Shown: piece after piece, positions 1 to 6,399 of the stretch | How the letters are laid out: each line of letters begins with the position of its first letter | Numbering within the stretch: the stretch's first letter is position 1 | Assembly: GCA_964442785.1 (NCBI GenBank) | Contig: CAYTZW010000044.1 | Coordinates: forward strand, 1 to 6,509 | Direction: 5' to 3' | Source: SIG223 sp964442785 | GTDB lineage: Bacteria > Bacillota_I > Bacilli_A > RFN20 > DUOF01 | DNA: 6,509 nucleotides | Notes under the pieces: model-generated | Databases searched by the model: none | Seen by the model: only the letters and a program-made list of their open reading frames with translations | What the model was told of the DNA's origin: nothing | Translations under genes and position numbers: made by a program

Positions 1-55
1 TTTTGGGGTTCTAAACTTTACAACCACCCTAAACCACCCCAGAATTTAAAGAGCC
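1..55 (-). mobile_element. Left-edge IS-like end, partial
   Basis: Reading leftward on the minus strand from 55, the sequence starts GGCTCTTTAAATTCTGGGGT, related to the ends of the 427-bp element (shared GG.TCTTTAAATT). The body of the element would lie beyond the left edge. A 10-bp near-tandem repeat (AACCACCC at 22-29 and 32-39) lies just inside. No coding sequence is visible. Confidence 0.5.
32..55. repeat. 24-bp inverted repeat flanking the locus, left arm
   Basis: Bases 32-55 are the exact reverse complement of 6459-6482. The two arms enclose the gene, its promoter and the 427-bp element (6403 bp between them). Confidence 0.9.
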
Positions 56-84
56 GTATTTTTAAATTGAAAAACATTTCATAC

Positions 85-114
85 AAAAAGGGTAAGTAAA
101 TGATTACTTACCCT
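85..114 (-). terminator. Intrinsic terminator of the giant surface-protein gene
   Basis: A perfect 11-bp inverted repeat AGGGTAAGTAA / TTACTTACCCT with loop ATGA (+ strand) starts 15 bp past the stop codon. On the minus strand the stem is followed directly by TTTTTG. With no further gene before the left edge, the surface-protein gene appears to be transcribed alone. Confidence 0.9.
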
Positions 115-129
115 ATCAAATAATTAAAT

Positions 130-3100
130 TTATTTATGAGCTTTTTTGATTTTGTTTTTTCTTATAATAATTACTTCAATAGCTAACAAAGAGGAAATAA
201 CAATCATTGAAACAAATAGTAAATAGTTTGTTTCTAAAGCAGTATCTTTAATCATTATATTAGAAGTACTTAAGGCTACTACAGGGTCAACAACTTTTTC
301 TTCAGGAGGTTCATCTAATTCAAGAGCAAATGAAGTAGTAGATGTACCACTATTGGTAATGTTAATAGCACTAGATTTAGCAAAAATTGTAGTCAAATTA
401 GTACCACTTAATTCAACATATAATTTGAATTGTCCTACTAATCCTTGAGGTGTAGTCCAAGCAGAAGCAAAGAATGTAGAGGCAGAAACAGTAACACCAT
501 ATTTATCAAAAGCATCACTTAGATTACTATCGTAAACATCAGGTTTACCTATAAAATATCTAACAGTTCCATTTTTATATATTTCTTGAATATTATTAGA
601 AGATGCTTTATTGAAAGTGATTTTTCCATTGCTAAGAGTAGCACTTGCTAAAATAGCATCAGTTGAAATATTGTCATCAGAACCACTTAATTTAATCATA
701 AATTTAGCACTATTACCTACATTATCATAGACAGTAATTCTATAAGTATATCCAGAATATAAGATTATTGAAGAATCAGTAGTATAGTATAAAGCATCTG
801 AAGGAGCAGTAACAAAATCGTGATGTGCCCTATAATATCCAGATATTGCATCAGAGAAATAGAATGTTTTACTTTCTCCAGTAAAGTAATTTATAATTGT
901 TTCGCTAGAATTTGTTACATTTAAAGCTCTACCACTTGAAGAACCAACTCTCATAACAGGAGCAGTTTTATCAATGCTAATATATCCCACTTTACTATTA
1001 CCTGCTATATCATAGGCTGTTATAGTATAAGCACCTTCGGCAGAAATTGTATAGCTTGTTGCGGTGCCATTTGCACTTACAGTTCCTGTTATTGTATATC
1101 TACTAAAATAAGTATCAGAGAAAGATAATGAACAAGCAGCATTTTTATATACTCTTGAAGATGATAATGTTGTTCCACCACATTTAATAGTAGGAGCAGT
1201 TTTATCAATAATGATATTGAATTTAGCACTATTACCAGCATTATCATAAACAGTGATAGTATATTCAACTTCCATATTTAAAGTATATGAAGTATCAGTT
1301 ATATAAAATACGCCGTCTTGAGGTGCTGTAGCATAATCGTGAAGTGTTCTATAATATCCTGATAAAGCATCAGAGAAATAGAAAGTTTTATTAGTAGTAT
1401 AGTAATTAGTTGAACCTGCAGTCAAAACTGTACCACTTGAAGAACCAACTCTCATAACAGGAGCAGTAAAGTCAAGAGTAATATATCCTGTTTTGCTATT
1501 ACCAGCTTTATCGTAAGCTACTATAGTATAAGCTCCTTCTTTTTCTATAGTATAACTAGTTGCAGTGCCATTTGTATTTACAGTACCAGTGATAGAGAAG
1601 TTTGTAAAATTATCATCAGAGAAAGAAATCTTACAAGAAGTATTTTTATATACTCTTGTCGTTGATAAAGATGTACCACCACAACTAATATTAGGAGCGG
1701 TTTTATCAATAACAATATAGAATTTTGCAGAGTTTCCAGCATTATCATAAACAGTAATTGTATATGTAACACCTGTTATACTTAAGGTATATGAAGTAGA
1801 TGTTATATAGAATACTCCTGATTGTGGGGCAGTAGTATAATCGTGATGTGCTCTATAATATCCTGATAAAGCATCTGTAAAATAGAATGTTTGATTTGAT
1901 GAATAATAGGTTGTTGATCCAGCGGTTAAAGCGGTTCCAGTTGCGGAACTAACTCTCATAACAGGAGCGGTAAAGTCAAGAGTAATATATCCTGTTTTTT
2001 TGTTACCTGCTATATCATAAGCAATAACAGTATATTCTCCTTCTTTTTCTATAGTATAACTTGTTCCAGTACCACTTACACTTACTGCACCAGTAATGGT
2101 ATATTTACTATAATAATCATCAGAGAATGATATTGTACAAGACGTATTTTTATATACTCTTGTTGATGATAAATTTGTTCCTCCACAAGTAATAGTAGGA
2201 GCAGTATTATCCAAGACTACATAATAGGTAGCTTTATTACCTACAACATCATATAGAGTAATACGATATTCATATCCAGCTGATAAAATCATAGAACTAT
2301 TTGTAGTATCATATATTGCATCTTGTGGTGCAGTTGCAAAATCGTGAGTTGCTTTAGCAAAACCACTTATATCATCGTAAAAATAGAATTCTATATCTGA
2401 TCCAGCAAAGTAATTTATTGTTCCACCAGCTGTTAAAGCAGTACCATTTGGACCTTCAGTCATAATTGGAGCAGTTAAATCAAGAGTGATATAACCTGTT
2501 TTACTATTACCAGCTTTATCATAAGCTGTGATAGTGTAAGCTCCTTCGGTAGAAATGGTATAACTGCTTGCAGTACCATTAGTGCTTACAGCACCTGTTA
2601 TAGTATATCTATTAAAATAAGTATCAGAGAAAGATAATTGACAAGCAGCATTTTTATATACTCTTGAAGATGATAATGTTGTTCCTCCACAAGATATGGT
2701 AGGAGCGGTTTTATCTATGACAATATAGAATTTAGCACTATTACCAGCATAATCATAGACAGTTATAGTGTATTTAACTTCCATATTTAAAGTATATGAA
2801 CTATTAGTTATATAAAATACTCCGTCTTGTGGTGCTGTTTCATAATCGTGTAGTGCTCTATAATATCCTGATGTAGCATCAGAGAAACAAATTGTTTGAT
2901 TAGATGAATAATAATAAGTAGAACCTGCAGATAAAGCTGTACCAGAAGCAGTACCAATTCTTAAAATAGGAGCCGTTTTATCTAAGGTCAATAAAGCTGA
3001 ACCAGAACTATTACCAGCTTTATCATAAACAACTATTGTATATTCTCCTTCAGTAGATAATGTTCCATATGTATAACTAGTTCCTGAGATAGAACCACTT

Positions 3101-5853
3101 GCTGATACAGCACCTGTTATAGTATAGGAACTAAGATTGCTATTATCAGAAAAGACTAAAGAGCAATTAGCAGTTTTATAAGTTCTTGACATTGATAAAG
3201 ATGTACCACCACAAGTAATTGTAGGAGAACTTCTATCAGAAGCATATACATAATATTGATATTTTATATAAGAAGTAGAACTTGTAACACTTTCATAGAA
3301 AGATTTACCTGAATAAGTTGCCACATTACCAGCGTTATCTCTACCGGCTTCATATATCCATAAATATTGATATGAATGGGAACTAACAGTAGGTGCTGTA
3401 GTAGTGAATGAAACTTTAGTAGATGATGTAGTAGTAAATGTGGTACTCCAACTTGAAGGAACAGTAGATGAACTACTAGACCAACCATATTTATAATAAG
3501 AAGATGCTCTACTATAATTATAAATTCCTGAAGGATTTTCTCCGCTTTCTGTTAAAGTAACAGTTACACTTGAACCATTAGATAAACTTGAACTATTAGT
3601 CGCAGACCATACAGGAGCAGTGTTATCAAGGATAATATAATAAGTTGCACTATTACCCGCTACATCATATACTTTGATACGATATTCTAAACTAGTACTT
3701 AATGTCATTGACGTATTAGTTGTGTCATATATTGCACTTGAAGGAGCAGTTACAAAATCATAAGTTGCTTTAGAATATCCTGATAAAGCATCTGAAAAAT
3801 AGAAAGTTTTAGAAGAAGCAGCAAAATAATTCATTGTTCCACCAGCTGTCAAAGCAGTTCCACTTGAAGAACCAGCTCTCATAACAGGGGCAGTAAAATC
3901 AAGGGTAATATACTCAGTTTTACTGTTTCCAGCATAATCATAGGCTGTGATAGTATAAGCACCTTCAGTTGAAATGGTATAACTAGATGAGGTTCCAGTT
4001 GTGCTTTCTGCACCTGATATTGAATATGATTTAAAATATAAATCACTGAAAGTTAATTCACAACTAGCATTTTTATATACTAATCCAGCTGATAAAATTG
4101 TTCCTCCACAAGTAATAGTAGGAGCAAAAGTATCTAAAATAATTTTAAATTTAGCACTATTACCAGCATTATCATAAACTGTTATTGTATATTCATAGCC
4201 TTCATATAGAGTTATAGATGTAGAAGTTACATCATATACTCCTGCTGAAGGGGCACCTGTATAATCGTGAGTTGCTTTTTTATAACCAGATATGGTATCA
4301 CTAAAATAAAATACTTTACTTGATGCACTATAGTAATTTGTTGAACCCGTTGATAAAGCAGTTCCAGTTGAAGAACCAGCCCTCATAATAGGAACGGTAA
4401 AATCAAGAGTTAAATAACCTGTTGTAGTATTACCAGCAGCATCTTTTACTACTATAGTATAAGAATCATCAGCGATTAAAGTCCCGTATGTATAACTAGT
4501 TCCTGATATCGTTCCAGATGCTGATATAGAACCACTTATTGTATATGAAGCAAGATTACTATTATCGCTGAAAACTAAAGAACAAGTATTATTTTTGTAA
4601 GTTCTAGTCGTAGACAAAGTAGTACCACCACATTTAATAGTAGGAGCGGTACTATCAGTTGTTGTTTTAGGAGTTACGGTATATTGATATTTTACATAAC
4701 TACTAGCAGCTGTACCTTTGTAGTAAGGAGTTTTGCCACTGAAAGTAGATACATTATCAGAACTATCTTTTCCTTGGTTATAAATCCATAAATAATATAT
4801 AGTTGAACTAGTTACAGTTGGTACTGTTATAGAAAAAGCAACTTTAGTAGAAGTTTGACTACTAAAAGTAGTTAACCAAGTAGGAGAAGAACTACTGCTA
4901 GTAGACCAACCATACTTATAATATGTTGAACTAGAATAACTATAAATGTAAACGTTATCTGTTAATTGGACACTTACAGAACTACCTGAAGTAACTGATG
5001 TAACATTGCTTGTATACCAAACAGGAGCTTGTGTGTCTTTGTAATTTACAGTATATTGATATTTTACATATGCTGAATAAGTGCTACCTATATAATAAGG
5101 TGTTTTACCTGAATAAGTTGCCACATTTCCTGCATCATCTTTTCCTTGATAATATATCCACAAATAATATGTAGTACTACTACTTACAGTAGGGGCTGTT
5201 GCAGAAAAAGATACATTAGTAGAAGTAGTAGAAGAAAAACTTGTAAGCCATGTACCATCAAATGAAGATGAACTAGTAGACCAACCATATTTATAATAAG
5301 TTGATGCAGATGAATAGCCCCATAATTTTGTTTCATCAGTTAATTGGACACTAACGGCATCACCTGAATAAATAGAAGAAGTATTAGAAGTGTACCATTT
5401 AGGTGCAGTTGTATCACTTGTGCTACCAGATGATGAACTGCCAGAACTTGAACTACCAGAACCAGAACTACCTGAAGAACTTGATGTAACAGTAAGAAGA
5501 ATTGAAAATACATCATCACCACCATTACTATAAAAATCTTCAATATAAATTTCATATCCACCCGCAGATACATTATATGAATTTTCTGCGTCACTAAAAC
5601 TCTCACCACCGCCACTTGCATAATTTACTATATAAATGTAGTCGGCACTATAAGTAAAAGATGAAGAACTAGTAGTTACTTCTACTGATTCTCCTCCGTG
5701 ATTATAAGCATAATAATACGTTCCGTCTATAATGACAAAAGTATCACCAGCAGTATTGTAATCTGCTTTAACTTGTGTGGAATAAACAAAAATGCTTATC
5801 AATGCAAAACATAATGAGCAAAAAACTATCCCTAATTTTTTTAATCCTTTCAT
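130..5853 (-). CDS. Giant Ig-like-repeat surface protein, signal peptide to C-terminal membrane anchor
   Basis: Predicted cell-surface adhesin or stalk protein of 1907 aa (about 200 kDa). Residues 1-30 form a signal peptide: MKGLKK, a hydrophobic core, then a likely cut at VKA|DYN. Residues 31-123 are a Tyr/Ser/Gly-rich N-terminal domain I do not recognise, and 124-147 are a Ser/Gly linker. From 148 there are three module types: C (about 125 aa, YYKYGWS...YLWIY), A (about 78-85 aa, CGGT...C.L.FSD...YD.AGN) and B (about 90 aa, FYFSD..SGY..A.HDY..AP...VYD.AGN). The order is C-C-A-B-A-B-C-A-B-A-B-A-B-A-B-A-B. The TAP junctions and AGN motifs are typical of bacterial Ig-like repeats. Residues 1723-1875 are a distinct C-terminal region, 1877-1897 a membrane helix, and 1898-1907 a basic tail. 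The ATG at 5853 is chosen because GGGGGTG lies 6 nt upstream and the signal peptide starts there. No enzymatic motif is visible, so the binding target is unknown. Confidence 0.93.
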   Translation of the reverse strand: MKGLKKLGIVFCSLCFALISIFVYSTQVKADYNTAGDTFVIIDGTYYYAYNHGGESVEVTTSSSSFTYSADYIYIVNYASGGGESFSDAENSYNVSAGGYEIYIEDFYSNGGDDVFSILLTVTSSSSGSSGSGSSSSGSSSSGSTSDTTAPKWYTSNTSSIYSGDAVSVQLTDETKLWGYSSASTYYKYGWSTSSSSFDGTWLTSFSSTTSTNVSFSATAPTVSSSTTYYLWIYYQGKDDAGNVATYSGKTPYYIGSTYSAYVKYQYTVNYKDTQAPVWYTSNVTSVTSGSSVSVQLTDNVYIYSYSSSTYYKYGWSTSSSSSPTWLTTFSSQTSTKVAFSITVPTVTSSTIYYLWIYNQGKDSSDNVSTFSGKTPYYKGTAASSYVKYQYTVTPKTTTDSTAPTIKCGGTTLSTTRTYKNNTCSLVFSDNSNLASYTISGSISASGTISGTSYTYGTLIADDSYTIVVKDAAGNTTTGYLTLDFTVPIMRAGSSTGTALSTGSTNYYSASSKVFYFSDTISGYKKATHDYTGAPSAGVYDVTSTSITLYEGYEYTITVYDNAGNSAKFKIILDTFAPTITCGGTILSAGLVYKNASCELTFSDLYFKSYSISGAESTTGTSSSYTISTEGAYTITAYDYAGNSKTEYITLDFTAPVMRAGSSSGTALTAGGTMNYFAASSKTFYFSDALSGYSKATYDFVTAPSSAIYDTTNTSMTLSTSLEYRIKVYDVAGNSATYYIILDNTAPVWSATNSSSLSNGSSVTVTLTESGENPSGIYNYSRASSYYKYGWSSSSSTVPSSWSTTFTTTSSTKVSFTTTAPTVSSHSYQYLWIYEAGRDNAGNVATYSGKSFYESVTSSTSYIKYQYYVYASDRSSPTITCGGTSLSMSRTYKTANCSLVFSDNSNLSSYTITGAVSASGSISGTSYTYGTLSTEGEYTIVVYDKAGNSSGSALLTLDKTAPILRIGTASGTALSAGSTYYYSSNQTICFSDATSGYYRALHDYETAPQDGVFYITNSSYTLNMEVKYTITVYDYAGNSAKFYIVIDKTAPTISCGGTTLSSSRVYKNAACQLSFSDTYFNRYTITGAVSTNGTASSYTISTEGAYTITAYDKAGNSKTGYITLDLTAPIMTEGPNGTALTAGGTINYFAGSDIEFYFYDDISGFAKATHDFATAPQDAIYDTTNSSMILSAGYEYRITLYDVVGNKATYYVVLDNTAPTITCGGTNLSSTRVYKNTSCTISFSDDYYSKYTITGAVSVSGTGTSYTIEKEGEYTVIAYDIAGNKKTGYITLDFTAPVMRVSSATGTALTAGSTTYYSSNQTFYFTDALSGYYRAHHDYTTAPQSGVFYITSTSYTLSITGVTYTITVYDNAGNSAKFYIVIDKTAPNISCGGTSLSTTRVYKNTSCKISFSDDNFTNFSITGTVNTNGTATSYTIEKEGAYTIVAYDKAGNSKTGYITLDFTAPVMRVGSSSGTVLTAGSTNYYTTNKTFYFSDALSGYYRTLHDYATAPQDGVFYITDTSYTLNMEVEYTITVYDNAGNSAKFNIIIDKTAPTIKCGGTTLSSSRVYKNAACSLSFSDTYFSRYTITGTVSANGTATSYTISAEGAYTITAYDIAGNSKVGYISIDKTAPVMRVGSSSGRALNVTNSSETIINYFTGESKTFYFSDAISGYYRAHHDFVTAPSDALYYTTDSSIILYSGYTYRITVYDNVGNSAKFMIKLSGSDDNISTDAILASATLSNGKITFNKASSNNIQEIYKNGTVRYFIGKPDVYDSNLSDAFDKYGVTVSASTFFASAWTTPQGLVGQFKLYVELSGTNLTTIFAKSSAINITNSGTSTTSFALELDEPPEEKVVDPVVALSTSNIMIKDTALETNYLLFVSMIVISSLLAIEVIIIRKNKIKKAHK
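133..687 (-). other. C-terminal region and membrane or wall anchor (residues 1723-1907)
   Basis: Residues 1723 to about 1850 form a non-repetitive domain without Cys. It is followed by an acidic/proline stretch (ELDEPPEEKVVDP) that may cross the wall. A hydrophobic helix spans about 1877-1897 with a single internal Glu1893, then the basic tail RKNKIKKAHK ends the protein. This is the layout of a cell-wall sorting signal, but there is no canonical LPXTG. The residues IKDTALETN (1868-1876) occupy that position. It could be a plain transmembrane anchor or a substrate of a divergent sortase. Confidence 0.75.
688..3234 (-). repeat. Alternating A/B Ig-like modules, second block (A3-B3 to A7-B7)
   Basis: Residues 874-1722 hold five A/B pairs. 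The first Cys of each A module is at 881, 1055, 1223, 1391 and 1558, giving steps of 174, 168, 168 and 167 residues, a 504-bp DNA period. All five keep the CGGT..LS...R.YK....C frame. B3 has an extra cysteine (Cys989) where other B modules have Tyr. B7 is diverged, with an insert (NVTNSSETI) before NYF, as expected for an edge module. One 45-bp stretch is identical between A4 (2641-2685) and A7 (1132-1176). Confidence 0.85.
3235..3612 (-). repeat. Third C-type module (C3), interrupting the A/B array
   Basis: Residues 748-873 are a diverged copy of C1/C2. It keeps YYKYGWSSSSS, FTTTSSTKVSF, TAPTVSS, YLWIYEAGRD, AGNVATYSGK and YIKYQYYV. It has a short insertion after the LTE strand (SGENPSGI). 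It splits the A/B array and is followed by a long-type A module, as C2 is, which points to duplication of a whole C-A-B-A-B block. Confidence 0.8.
3613..4650 (-). repeat. Alternating A/B Ig-like modules, first block (A1-B1-A2-B2)
   Basis: Residues 402-747. A modules start with TAPTI.CGGT and carry a second Cys exactly 16 residues after the first (Cys408 in A1, Cys582 in A2). B modules start with MRAGSS.GTAL, followed by FYFSD, SGY, HDY or YDF, and VYD.AGNSA. A1 is a longer variant with an insert (ISGTSYTYGTL), as is A3, the other A module directly after a C module. Spacing between the A-module cysteines is 174 residues here. Confidence 0.85.
4651..5412 (-). repeat. Tandem pair of C-type modules (C1, C2)
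   Basis: Residues 148-273 (C1) and 274-401 (C2) are two copies of a module of about 125 aa. Both share AP.WYTSN, SVQLTD, YYKYGWSTSSSS, TWLT.FSS.TST, YYLWIY.QGKD, SGKTPYY and YVKYQYTV. Each ends in an AGN/SDN-type strand. Tryptophans are confined almost wholly to C modules: 13 of the 14 in the protein. The family resembles bacterial Ig-like domains, but I cannot name a specific Pfam entry. Confidence 0.8.
5416..5484 (-). repeat. Ser/Gly linker, low-complexity coding repeat
   Basis: Residues 124-146 contain only Ser and Gly plus one Thr, built from GSSSS-like units, and join the N-terminal domain to the first C module. At DNA level this is an irregular three-base periodic tract. It is probably a flexible hinge. 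Slippage here would keep frame if whole codons were lost or gained. Confidence 0.75.
5485..5763 (-). other. Unrecognised N-terminal domain (residues 31-123)
   Basis: This segment precedes the repeats and matches none of the three module types. It is rich in Tyr, Ser, Gly and Asp/Glu, lacks Cys and Trp, and has alternating hydrophobic stretches (FVIIDGTYYYAY, DYIYIVNY, YEIYIEDFY, VFSILLTV) suggesting a beta-sandwich. As the membrane-distal tip of a C-terminally anchored stalk, it is the likeliest ligand-binding part. That role is inferred from position only. Confidence 0.5.
5764..5853 (-). other. Signal peptide of the giant surface protein
   Basis: Residues 1-30 have a basic n-region (K2, K5, K6), a hydrophobic core of about 16 residues (LGIVFCSLCFALISIFV) and a c-region ending Val-Lys-Ala. 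Cleavage after Ala30 would leave Asp31 as the mature N-terminus. Two Cys occur in the core, but there is no lipobox followed by a cut site, so a lipoprotein is unlikely. This implies Sec export. Confidence 0.85.
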
Positions 5854-5859
5854 AAATAA

Positions 5860-5866
5860 CACCCCC
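5860..5866 (-). promoter_or_regulatory. Ribosome binding site that fixes the start codon
   Basis: The minus strand reads GGGGGTG, then 6 nt, then ATG. It matches the strong GGAGGTG site with one A-to-G change, which still pairs as a G-U wobble with 16S rRNA. It decides for the ATG at 5853 over an in-frame TTG at 5946, which has no such site. Confidence 0.85.
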
Positions 5867-5916
5867 AGATTACGTCTTTTTATACTAAAAAGTACATATC
5901 TTTTCTCACGAGTATT

Positions 5917-5946
5917 ATTATATATATATATATATATAAGAGGCAA
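5917..5946 (-). promoter_or_regulatory. Probable sigma-A promoter with a TA-repeat spacer
   Basis: On the minus strand, TTGCCT (5946-5941, 4 of 6 matches to TTGACA) is followed by 18 nt and then a perfect TATAAT (5922-5917). Transcription would start near 5910 and give a leader of about 57 nt. The leader has a small hairpin at 5881-5896 with a TTTT loop, close to the ribosome site. The spacer is nearly all TA dinucleotides, so its length should change in 2-bp steps. A second TATAAT at 5974-5969 has no convincing -35. Confidence 0.5.
5919..5938. repeat. (TA)10 dinucleotide tract inside the promoter
   Basis: Ten uninterrupted TA units lie between the -35-like TTGCCT and the -10 TATAAT, the last unit running into the -10 box. 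Such tracts are prone to slippage. A TA tract in the same position controls phase-variable fimbriae (hifA/hifB) in Haemophilus influenzae, which is the known precedent for reading this as a switch. Confidence 0.9.
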
Positions 5947-5970
5947 ATAAAAAAATAAAAACTAAAATAT

Positions 5971-5990
5971 TATATATCTTTAGATATATA
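5971..5990. repeat. AT-rich palindrome upstream of the promoter
   Basis: TATATATCT, two T bases, then AGATATATA form a perfect 9-bp inverted repeat with a 2-base centre. It lies 24 bp upstream of the -35 box and its right arm overlaps the left target duplication of the small element. It is a possible operator, but its composition makes a chance origin quite possible. Confidence 0.35.
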
Positions 5991-5996
5991 AAAAAA

Positions 5997-6020
5997 GGTG
6001 ATTTAAATTTTTGTAGGGTC
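5997..6020 (+). repeat. Left terminal inverted repeat of the 427-bp element
   Basis: It begins GGTGATTTAAATTTTTGTAG. It differs from the right end at positions 4 and 5 (GA against TC), so this end has drifted from the GGTTCTTT form. Confidence 0.7.
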
Positions 6021-6052
6021 GAAAAAATCTCTTTAAATAATTTTAGGGTCAA

Positions 6053-6075
6053 ACCCTACAAGTGCCAGTGAATTT
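6053..6075 (+). repeat. Subterminal direct repeat, copy 1
   Basis: ACCCTACAAGTGCCAGTGAA and the next three T bases recur at 6355-6377 with two mismatches (21 of 23), in the same orientation. The 14-bp core ACAAGTGCCAGTGA is identical. It may be a transposase binding site or a leftover of nested insertion. Confidence 0.7.
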
Positions 6076-6131
6076 GCGTCCTATTCCTATATAGTGAAAA
6101 ACTTATATAATTAAGATACTAATCAGTAATC

Positions 6132-6194
6132 AAAGGAGTTTTTTACATAGATTGTTATAACATCTTATCTTCCTTAGATATTAAGAAAAATTAA
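6132..6194 (+). pseudogene. Possible vestige of a transposase start
   Basis: AAAGGAG at 6132-6138 lies 8 nt before ATA at 6147, where an ATG would be expected. The frame then reads DCYNILSSLDIKKN and stops at 6192. Spacing and sequence look like the beginning of an ISL3-type transposase whose start codon mutated and whose body was deleted. The match is from memory of such N-termini and is short. It could be chance. Confidence 0.3.
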
Positions 6195-6242
6195 ATAAAA
6201 AAATATCAAATTATTTTTAAAAATGGATAAGTTGCGTTTTAG

Positions 6243-6330
6243 ATAGAAATTATCCCTAGCTATAGGAAATGCAAATTTTGTGGCTGTCGTAATCATCAAA
6301 AATTTTATAACAATGTTATTGTAAATAAAA
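6243..6330 (+). pseudogene. Possible vestige of a transposase C-terminus
   Basis: An open + frame reads IIPSYRKCKFCGCRNHQKFY, then NNVIVNKK. It recalls the C-terminal pattern KR.A.GYRNF.NFR of ISL3-family transposases, with several substitutions. No start codon or ribosome site precedes it. The frame continues through the terminator and element end to the window edge, so its length beyond about 6330 has no meaning. Confidence 0.3.
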
Positions 6331-6358
6331 AAGGACCGAGTAATTTTATACTCGACCC
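6327..6358 (-). terminator. Minus-strand terminator inside the 427-bp element
   Basis: On the minus strand, CGAGTA, loop TAAAAT and TACTCG form a perfect stem, extended outward by two wobble pairs and two G-C pairs, then TTTTTT. It would stop transcription entering from the right before it reaches the surface-protein promoter. Confidence 0.75.
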
Positions 6359-6377
6359 CACAAGTGCCAGTGATTTT
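6355..6377 (+). repeat. Subterminal direct repeat, copy 2
   Basis: Second copy of the repeat at 6053-6075, 302 bp away, with the identical core at 6360-6373. It starts within the minus-strand terminator hairpin of the element. Confidence 0.7.
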
Positions 6378-6399
6378 GATTTTATCACCGACCCCCAAA

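Noticed and set aside
688..4650. CRISPR array, suggested by regularly spaced repeats of about 504 bp.
   Set aside because: The period is far too long, the repeats are coding and diverged, and they stay in one open frame.
1578..5621. Short open frames overlapping the giant gene, for example 1578-1772, 3264-3488 and 5340-5621.
   Set aside because: They are shadows of the repetitive Ser/Thr-rich coding sequence: Leu/Val/His-rich translations, no ribosome sites, and recurring with the repeat.
130..5853. Alternative genetic code (TGA read as Trp), suggested by the AT-rich, Mollicutes-like composition.
   Set aside because: The 14 Trp codons are all TGG and no in-frame TGA occurs in 1907 codons, which fits the standard bacterial code.
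5854..5946. In-frame N-terminal extension of the giant gene to a TTG at 5946.
   Set aside because: The extension has no ribosome site, its codons overlap the -35, TA-repeat and -10 elements, and the signal peptide begins exactly at the ATG at 5853 behind a strong ribosome site.
6074..6111. Plus-strand promoter (TTGCGT and TATAAT at 6106-6111) for the vestigial transposase.
   Set aside because: The spacing is 26 bp, too long, and no better -35 box lies at 16-19 bp.
6174..6398. Minus-strand frame of 74 codons starting at a TTG.
   Set aside because: It has no ribosome site, lies wholly inside the mobile element, and runs through the minus-strand terminator at 6327-6358.
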